Shown here: piece by piece, positions 58,591 to 64,000 of the stretch
How positions within the stretch are numbered: the stretch's first letter is position 1
Layout: each line of letters starts with the position of its first letter
Virus record (IMG/VR): IMGVR_UViG_3300023296_000332
Coordinates: 1 to 64,000 of that record
Length of the DNA: 64,000 bases
Origin: a virus
Strand: one strand, 5' to 3'
The notes under the pieces: generated by a model
Told to the model about the DNA's origin: nothing
The model's database searches: none
The model's input: the letters and a program-made list of their open reading frames with translations, nothing else
Translations under genes and position numbers: made by a program

Positions 58591-59127
58591 ATGATTTGTA
58601 CTAAATGTAACACAGACAAACCAGCTACAGACGAATTTTTTCAAGTTCGAGCTGATACAAAGAAGTTTCGCAAACAGTGTCGTGACTGTAGAAGTCTGCA
58701 CACTAAAGAGTACCACGACCAAGATAGGAAACTTGTAAACAAGAGAAACAGAGATAGCTATACAAAAAATGCTAAAGCCAGGATATCCAAGACGGTTGAG
58801 TATAAAAGAAAAAAAAGGAAAGAATGTCCTCAGTTTAGAATAGAGGATAGCCTAAGAACTAGGGTTTATCGTGCTTTGAAAGGGCTACCCAAAGTAGACA
58901 ATACAAAGGTCTTAATAGGATGTTCTATGAAAGAGCTAAGACAGCACTTAGAATCACAATTTACAGAAGGTATGTCTTGGGGTAATTACGGAGATTGGCA
59001 CATGGGCCATATTAAGCCCTGCTGTCAGTTTGACTTGACAAAACCAGAGCAGCAAAGGAAGTGTTTCAGCTATAAGAACTTACAGCCATTATGGGCCGCA
59101 GATAATTTAAGAAAAGGTGGAAAATAA
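58591..59127 (+). CDS. HNH homing-type endonuclease, 178 aa
   Basis: N-terminal zinc-ribbon pairs (CTKCNTDKPATDEFF; KQCRDCRSLHTKEY), a basic middle, and an HNH core of the phage homing type at the C-terminus: YGDWHMGHIKPCCQFDL, then FSYKNLQPLWAADNLRKGGK (H, N and H/K positions in order). Likely a free-standing homing endonuclease dropped between two tail genes: it starts 3 nt after one stop and ends with TAATG into the next gene. Could alternatively be a packaging HNH, but the distance from the terminase speaks against it. Confidence 0.85.
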   Translation: MICTKCNTDKPATDEFFQVRADTKKFRKQCRDCRSLHTKEYHDQDRKLVNKRNRDSYTKNAKARISKTVEYKRKKRKECPQFRIEDSLRTRVYRALKGLPKVDNTKVLIGCSMKELRQHLESQFTEGMSWGNYGDWHMGHIKPCCQFDLTKPEQQRKCFSYKNLQPLWAADNLRKGGK

Positions 59128-59690
59128 TGACCATTCTTCAAGGCCCTATTGAAAGCGGATGGGTAGTCGCATCTGGTGAAGGTAATTTTTACGATCAAAA
59201 CATACAAGGTAGCGGCGGTCAAGATATAGATCTTCACGCCACTAGTGGTCAAGTGCCTAGGTTCTATTCTGGTATAAATAGACACTATCCTAGTCCAGAA
59301 ACCCACGAGTCGGGTGTTCTTCACACTTATCCTGAAAATTCTGGGTCTTATGAACAGATACTAGGCAATTCTGGAGAAGTCCAGGGTATTAAAGACTCTT
59401 TTCTTTCTCCACCTAGAGACATTTCCTACAGCGAAGAGCCTTACTATGCAAATCTTGGTGTATTCTTTCCTTACATACACCACTATCCAAGGTGGGTTCC
59501 GCCTGCGACCAGTCTCTTCTCGACGATAGAAGTGCCTGTGCCGTTTAAGGTGGATTATTCTCTTACCTTTTCGCCCACAAATAGCTATAATAGATATAGC
59601 GAGAGAGACGTAGACTACGATGCCGTAGATAGTAGCGGAGACCCGATTTTTACAGACGAAGCAGGAAAACCACCAACAAGGTTTGGATAA
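59127..59690 (+). CDS. Putative distal tail protein, 187 aa
   Basis: Gly/Ser/Tyr-rich, probably beta-rich product (GEGNFYDQNIQGSGGQDIDLHATSG; YYANLGVFFPYIHHYPRWVPP; PFKVDYSLTFSPTNSYNRYSERD). No family recognised. Located between an HNH gene and a very large tail gene; small tip or fibre attachment role inferred. The TAATG link means its translation may depend on the HNH gene. Confidence 0.5.
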   Translation: MTILQGPIESGWVVASGEGNFYDQNIQGSGGQDIDLHATSGQVPRFYSGINRHYPSPETHESGVLHTYPENSGSYEQILGNSGEVQGIKDSFLSPPRDISYSEEPYYANLGVFFPYIHHYPRWVPPATSLFSTIEVPVPFKVDYSLTFSPTNSYNRYSERDVDYDAVDSSGDPIFTDEAGKPPTRFG

Positions 59691-59704
59691 TACAGAGGTA
59701 AAAT

Positions 59705-62700
59705 ATGAGTTCAGATTTAGGATATAGCGTTAATCCAGCGTCAGGTGCTTATGGAAGTAGCTGGCCTGGGAGCGGTGCGGTTCCAGAGTCATACTCTGCC
59801 GCTGGATGGACATTGAACAACGAGGGGTTTACACAACAAACCTTCTTAGGTGGTTCTGTCAGGAATTTTTCTGCCCAGGGTGCTTTTGGGGACTCTAGTT
59901 CTATGTTAAGCGTCTCTCTTGTGGATGACGAGTTTAATACTTCTGATGGCTTCGGCCTTGGTATTGGTGACGACGTTTATCACAATGGCGTTGAAGATGA
60001 ATTCAATCCGCCTCCAGTTGGGTCTCCTGTGTTCTTTAAATTTGGAAAGGGTTTTGCAACCATAGAGCAGTCTTGGAGAAAGACCTTTGACGACATCTAT
60101 GACTACCACACTTTCAATCCTATTCTTGAGCTACCAACAAGAGAGGTCTCTGGCGTACTACAAGAGCTTAATCCTGGTGAATATGTAGATATAGAAAACT
60201 CGGATATCTCTGGATCTGGTGGTGATGGTCGAACTTATACGGTTGTCGACAAGTCTAGCATAACCTATGACAACCACAATGCGGTTGGTGGCGGCCACTT
60301 CGTCTTTGGCGGAATCCTGCAAAGATATAAAGAGAGTAACAACACAGACGGCAAGAATCTTTATGACACAACCGTCGTTGACCCAAGAGAAATCTTATCA
60401 AACACAACTTTGATTCTTAACAATTACTCTGATTCTACTCTTAATTGCCCAAACCTAATTAACATTTTTGGCTTTCTTGAGTACAACCCTACGACACAGC
60501 TTCGTAACAGGATGAATACGTTCTATGAGAATAGCGGAATTCTAACAAAGGAAGTTCAGTCTAATGGTACTGTTATCTATAGGGGTGGAGTTGATCCGTT
60601 TACCATGGGCTCTATTCCACAATACACAGATAGTTATGCTAGATCTGATTGGCTAGGAACTATCTTTGGTAGAATTGGACCTGGAGCCGTTAGAGATTCT
60701 ATCATTGACAGATTGTTTAATACAGACGGTGATGGAAATAGAAATCTTCCTAACGAATTTCCATTCACTGGAACGTCTTATTGTCGTAGATGTGAAAAGG
60801 GCGTGCCGTTCTACAGGATTGTTCAGGGTATCAACGCACTTATGGGATTTGCTGGACCTCTTCCAGAAGAGTATGAAGTTAAGAACTTCGGAGGTAGAAT
60901 TAACTTCCGAGGATTTAACTACGTTGTCGACTTTACTGGTCTGCCATCAGAGAAGATTCCTCCTATGTACTTCTTTGACTTTGACCAAATGACACTGATG
61001 GAGTTCTTGCAAGAGTTTTGTGAGACCATTAGTCATGACCTGTATGTGTCACTGCTTCCTGTTATTGACCACCCAGGCTGTGACTACTACTACAAGCAAA
61101 ACAAGAGAGCAATCGAAAACAATGAGCCAGAGAACCTAATCGCTGGAATTATTCGTATTGACACTATTGATAGAAGTGTTAAACCTGAGTATGGTGCTAT
61201 TGATAAGTTCATTAAGAACTTAGAAAAAGACAATATAAACGTAACGTCCAAAGAAGTTGGGTATGAATTATCCAACATCTCGACAGACAAGTTTATCGTA
61301 GGTGCTCAAGAAGTAGAAATGCACTACTTTACAACGAATGGAGATAGAGACCACCTAGAAGTCCGCAAGTCTCAAAATGGACTACCAAATAGACTACAGC
61401 AACAAATCAGTGAGCAGTGGCGCCTGTCGAATTCTTTGAAACAGCAAGTGCTGCCATTCTATGGATTTTTGGGCAAGGATGCAATCACTATTCCTCGTGG
61501 CTATGGTTCGTTTCAACAGATTATGCTCGACACAACTAGCTTGAATGCCAATGGCGTTGGGAATTACTATGTAGCTACAGAAATAGAACTACGTGCCGCG
61601 TCGGTCTCTTTTGAGGCTTGGAAAGAATTCTTGTTACAGTACAATGACCTTTATATGGAGTCTACAGAAGAAGACGACATCATCCAAGGAAGTTTACTTA
61701 GAACGTCTGATCCTAGCAATCCAGCTTTTGATATTTCTGTTCCTACTAATCTTTCTAATAACTATGCCGTCACTGTGCCTAGGTGTATTTTTAGATCAGA
61801 AAGAAACTACATGGGAGAAGATGGTCTCCCTGCTTCTCCTTGTAATCCCCCTTTCGGATACCCTTTGTATTACAAGAGGGGTTTAAAGATTGGACTACCT
61901 GAGGCTGGACTTGCTGCATTCTATAATTCTGGTAACAGGATTGTTACTAGCTTGCAGAAGTTTGAGTCCACAGGTAATAAAAACTGGAAGGAGCTTGTTA
62001 ACAGCACTCTTAAAGAGTCGCTAAATGATAAGCGTCCAGGTATCTCTCTAGAAGAGAAGGCTTTCATAAAAGAAATTAAGTCTATCCTGAATAACGCAGA
62101 CTCAAAAGCAGACGAGGTTATTGCCCTCATCCAAGAGAAGCTTACTAAGCACGAATCTGTATTTAAGTCTGTGCCAAGGTTGTCAGAAAAGCATACAGAC
62201 AACGCCCTAAAGATTTATAACTTTGTCAAAGAGGTGGCAGATCAAAACTTAGGAAGAAAGTTCTTAGTTAAGATTCCAAAGGAAACCAACTCTTTCTATT
62301 CAAATGTTATCGGCCTAAAGTCGACGAGCAGCTTGCCCATCCCTACCGTAGCTTCTATGGCAGACGATGAGCGTGTAAACGAATTGCAATGGGGTCCGTT
62401 TGGATTTATGCCTAGGAAGATCTCTGACAACATTGGCGTACTTTACGACAGTCAGTATAATTTCCAGCTTTATCAAATGAGACTCTTCACAGAGACCCTT
62501 AATGAGAATGTCCACAAGGCCTACTTGGACCTGGGCATTGAAAATGGCGTATCTTCTCTTGTTGGAAATTATTTAGATGGTGCTTCGTTTGTATTTGATA
62601 GACGGTACGGAGCCTTGCAGTCTGACTACAACGGAGTAAACGACAAACACGAGTTTAACTATAGACCTGAGCCACAAGGTGGTTTCTACGAATTCGGCTT

Positions 62701-64000
62701 GTTTAACAATCTACTAACAGATGAGCACCATAGGCTAATTCCAGACACGTCGAAGTTGCCCCTTGGCATTCAGCAGGCTCTTATGCCTAGAGACTTGACC
62801 AACTTCTTAACGGAGCAAAATAGAGTCACTTGTTACGCAAGGTTTGACAATAGTCAGTTCTTGAACTTTAGCAAGATGCCAGAAGGTTCAATAGCTCAAC
62901 AAGCAGTAACTAGAGAGGGGTATATTATCCCAGATGTTACCAATCAGCTTGAGAACATGGAAGAAGACCAAATGTCTGACTTTCCTAATGAAGAATATAC
63001 AGAAGAGGGCTCCCCAGATAGAACCAAATTTGTTGCTTTTGTTAAGTGTGAGCTTGATGAAAGATTCTACATGCCCCCAAGAGTCAATTACAACGTTAGA
63101 ACAGAAGTTTTTGCCAGAGAAGTAGATGACATTGGAAAGATTACTCCACCTAGTCAAATTTGGAGTGAATCAAAAGGCAAGTTCGTAGACTCATATCCAA
63201 TCTACAAGTCGCACTTTATCCCTTCTAGCGGAGATGGCACACCCGATAATCGAGGAGGGGTAGACGGAACAGACGTATTAGAAGAAGACTTCATGAGATA
63301 CTGGGACATCTTGCAAAGCGGAGAGTTGGTAAACACCGCCCCTGCTAACCAAGACTCTAACCACGTGTATGCCCTTATTACTTTACCTGCCCAAATCCAA
63401 AGTACAATTGATTCAAGAATGAAAGATGGCCCATTTCAAACTTATCAAGCTGGTGCCATTAAGCACTTCTTGGCTATGGATACAGTCAAGGGTGTAAATG
63501 GACTAGAGAAGCCAGCTATTAAAGGCAAGTCCCCAAATTTCCTTCCTGGTGATACAGACATAATTAACGTAGAAGGTGATTTCACTTCTAATACTGATCC
63601 TATGGCAAACGCATTCAACGCACATAGAGCGGCCCTGAAAAGTCTATCTGCTAATTCGTTGTCTGTTCTTAACATGACTAATCCATCTCCTGTTTATCCA
63701 GACTTAGTCGCTATTCCTTTGATGTCTCAAGAGAGGTGTTACGGCCCTTGGTTGTCTTCTCAAGTAGAGTCTGATAGTAGAACATACGCTGAGATCCCAG
63801 GTAAGGTGGACTTTATCAAGGATGAAAACTTAGCACCATGGAACTACGCTGGTTATCAACTGATGGACGAAGCTGGTAAGCTACAAGCGCAGTTCTCAAA
63901 TAGCCTACAGTTATTCACAGAGAATGGTAGTTTAAGTTATGAAGGATTACCATCTGGTAACACTCTTTGTAGTTCGCTTATTGAAGGTGGCCCATTGGTT
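59705..64000 (+). CDS. Large distal tail/hub protein, partial (continues past the window), at least 1432 aa
   Basis: An open frame from ATG 59705 (AGAGGT 6 nt upstream) to the last base without a stop. Product begins MSSDLGYSVNPASGAYGSSW. Early domain with strand-rich, hub-like content (FSAQGAFGDSSSMLSVSLVDDEFN; SPVFFKFGKGF); FDQMTLMEFLQEFCETISHDLYVSLLPVIDHPGCDYYY is a helical hub-like stretch. A helical interlude (about residues 755-850, LEEKAFIKEIKSILNNADSKADEVIALIQEKL) follows, then mixed beta content. Likely the tail hub or tip protein. Domain assignments are by pattern only, and the C-terminus is unseen. Confidence 0.7.
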   Translation, partial: MSSDLGYSVNPASGAYGSSWPGSGAVPESYSAAGWTLNNEGFTQQTFLGGSVRNFSAQGAFGDSSSMLSVSLVDDEFNTSDGFGLGIGDDVYHNGVEDEFNPPPVGSPVFFKFGKGFATIEQSWRKTFDDIYDYHTFNPILELPTREVSGVLQELNPGEYVDIENSDISGSGGDGRTYTVVDKSSITYDNHNAVGGGHFVFGGILQRYKESNNTDGKNLYDTTVVDPREILSNTTLILNNYSDSTLNCPNLINIFGFLEYNPTTQLRNRMNTFYENSGILTKEVQSNGTVIYRGGVDPFTMGSIPQYTDSYARSDWLGTIFGRIGPGAVRDSIIDRLFNTDGDGNRNLPNEFPFTGTSYCRRCEKGVPFYRIVQGINALMGFAGPLPEEYEVKNFGGRINFRGFNYVVDFTGLPSEKIPPMYFFDFDQMTLMEFLQEFCETISHDLYVSLLPVIDHPGCDYYYKQNKRAIENNEPENLIAGIIRIDTIDRSVKPEYGAIDKFIKNLEKDNINVTSKEVGYELSNISTDKFIVGAQEVEMHYFTTNGDRDHLEVRKSQNGLPNRLQQQISEQWRLSNSLKQQVLPFYGFLGKDAITIPRGYGSFQQIMLDTTSLNANGVGNYYVATEIELRAASVSFEAWKEFLLQYNDLYMESTEEDDIIQGSLLRTSDPSNPAFDISVPTNLSNNYAVTVPRCIFRSERNYMGEDGLPASPCNPPFGYPLYYKRGLKIGLPEAGLAAFYNSGNRIVTSLQKFESTGNKNWKELVNSTLKESLNDKRPGISLEEKAFIKEIKSILNNADSKADEVIALIQEKLTKHESVFKSVPRLSEKHTDNALKIYNFVKEVADQNLGRKFLVKIPKETNSFYSNVIGLKSTSSLPIPTVASMADDERVNELQWGPFGFMPRKISDNIGVLYDSQYNFQLYQMRLFTETLNENVHKAYLDLGIENGVSSLVGNYLDGASFVFDRRYGALQSDYNGVNDKHEFNYRPEPQGGFYEFGLFNNLLTDEHHRLIPDTSKLPLGIQQALMPRDLTNFLTEQNRVTCYARFDNSQFLNFSKMPEGSIAQQAVTREGYIIPDVTNQLENMEEDQMSDFPNEEYTEEGSPDRTKFVAFVKCELDERFYMPPRVNYNVRTEVFAREVDDIGKITPPSQIWSESKGKFVDSYPIYKSHFIPSSGDGTPDNRGGVDGTDVLEEDFMRYWDILQSGELVNTAPANQDSNHVYALITLPAQIQSTIDSRMKDGPFQTYQAGAIKHFLAMDTVKGVNGLEKPAIKGKSPNFLPGDTDIINVEGDFTSNTDPMANAFNAHRAALKSLSANSLSVLNMTNPSPVYPDLVAIPLMSQERCYGPWLSSQVESDSRTYAEIPGKVDFIKDENLAPWNYAGYQLMDEAGKLQAQFSNSLQLFTENGSLSYEGLPSGNTLCSSLIEGGPLV

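Noticed and set aside
1-64000. tRNA genes, a diversity-generating retroelement, and a tail sheath
   Set aside because: No tRNA cloverleaf was recognised in the gaps by eye, no reverse transcriptase gene is present, and no sheath-like gene follows the neck genes.

Overview
The window reads as part of a large tailed double-stranded DNA bacteriophage (Caudoviricetes). Almost every gene is on the + strand and tightly packed. The order is classical for virion morphogenesis: terminase, portal, prohead protease/scaffold, decoration protein, major capsid protein, fibres and neck, tail tube, tail chaperones, tape measure, then distal tail. No tail sheath gene is seen, and one tube-like gene is followed by a 2328-residue tape measure, so a long non-contractile (siphovirus) tail is inferred. 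Most starts have a clear Shine-Dalgarno sequence, so a host using standard SD initiation is likely. The host itself cannot be named from this window.

Layout. 1-528: a 17-bp tandem repeat array cut by the window edge, then a non-coding stretch with C6 tracts. 529-8336: small genes, a gp55-like sigma factor, a probable small terminase, a GDP-mannose 4,6-dehydratase carrying a portal-like N-terminal piece, HNH and ERCC4-type nucleases, a ClpP-like protease and the large terminase. 8333-8765: the only antisense gene, with its own sigma70-type promoter. 8833-14018: portal, protease-scaffold fusion, decoration protein, major capsid protein. 14033-15713: a homing endonuclease bracketed by terminator-promoter pairs. 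15755-32394: an unusually large fibre/appendage locus between the head and neck genes, holding a beta-roll/Ig spike, a DUF3431 protein, UDP-galactopyranose mutase, a foreign-looking LamG cassette, gene remnants and several fibre proteins. 32815-38594: neck, tail tube and tail-assembly genes. 38638-64000: tape measure with an embedded HExxH metallopeptidase-like segment, a 3705-residue giant protein, further distal tail genes, a second HNH endonuclease, and a large tail gene running off the end.

Expression. A GTGTATAAT element without a recognisable -35 box recurs in the intergenic gaps, usually 17-45 nt before a start codon. With the gp55-like sigma factor this suggests phage-specific late transcription. 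Ten gene junctions use the overlapping TAATG stop-start, which suggests translational coupling. The sugar genes and the many adhesin-like domains suggest the virion surface, or the host surface, is glycan-modified. That last point is inference.
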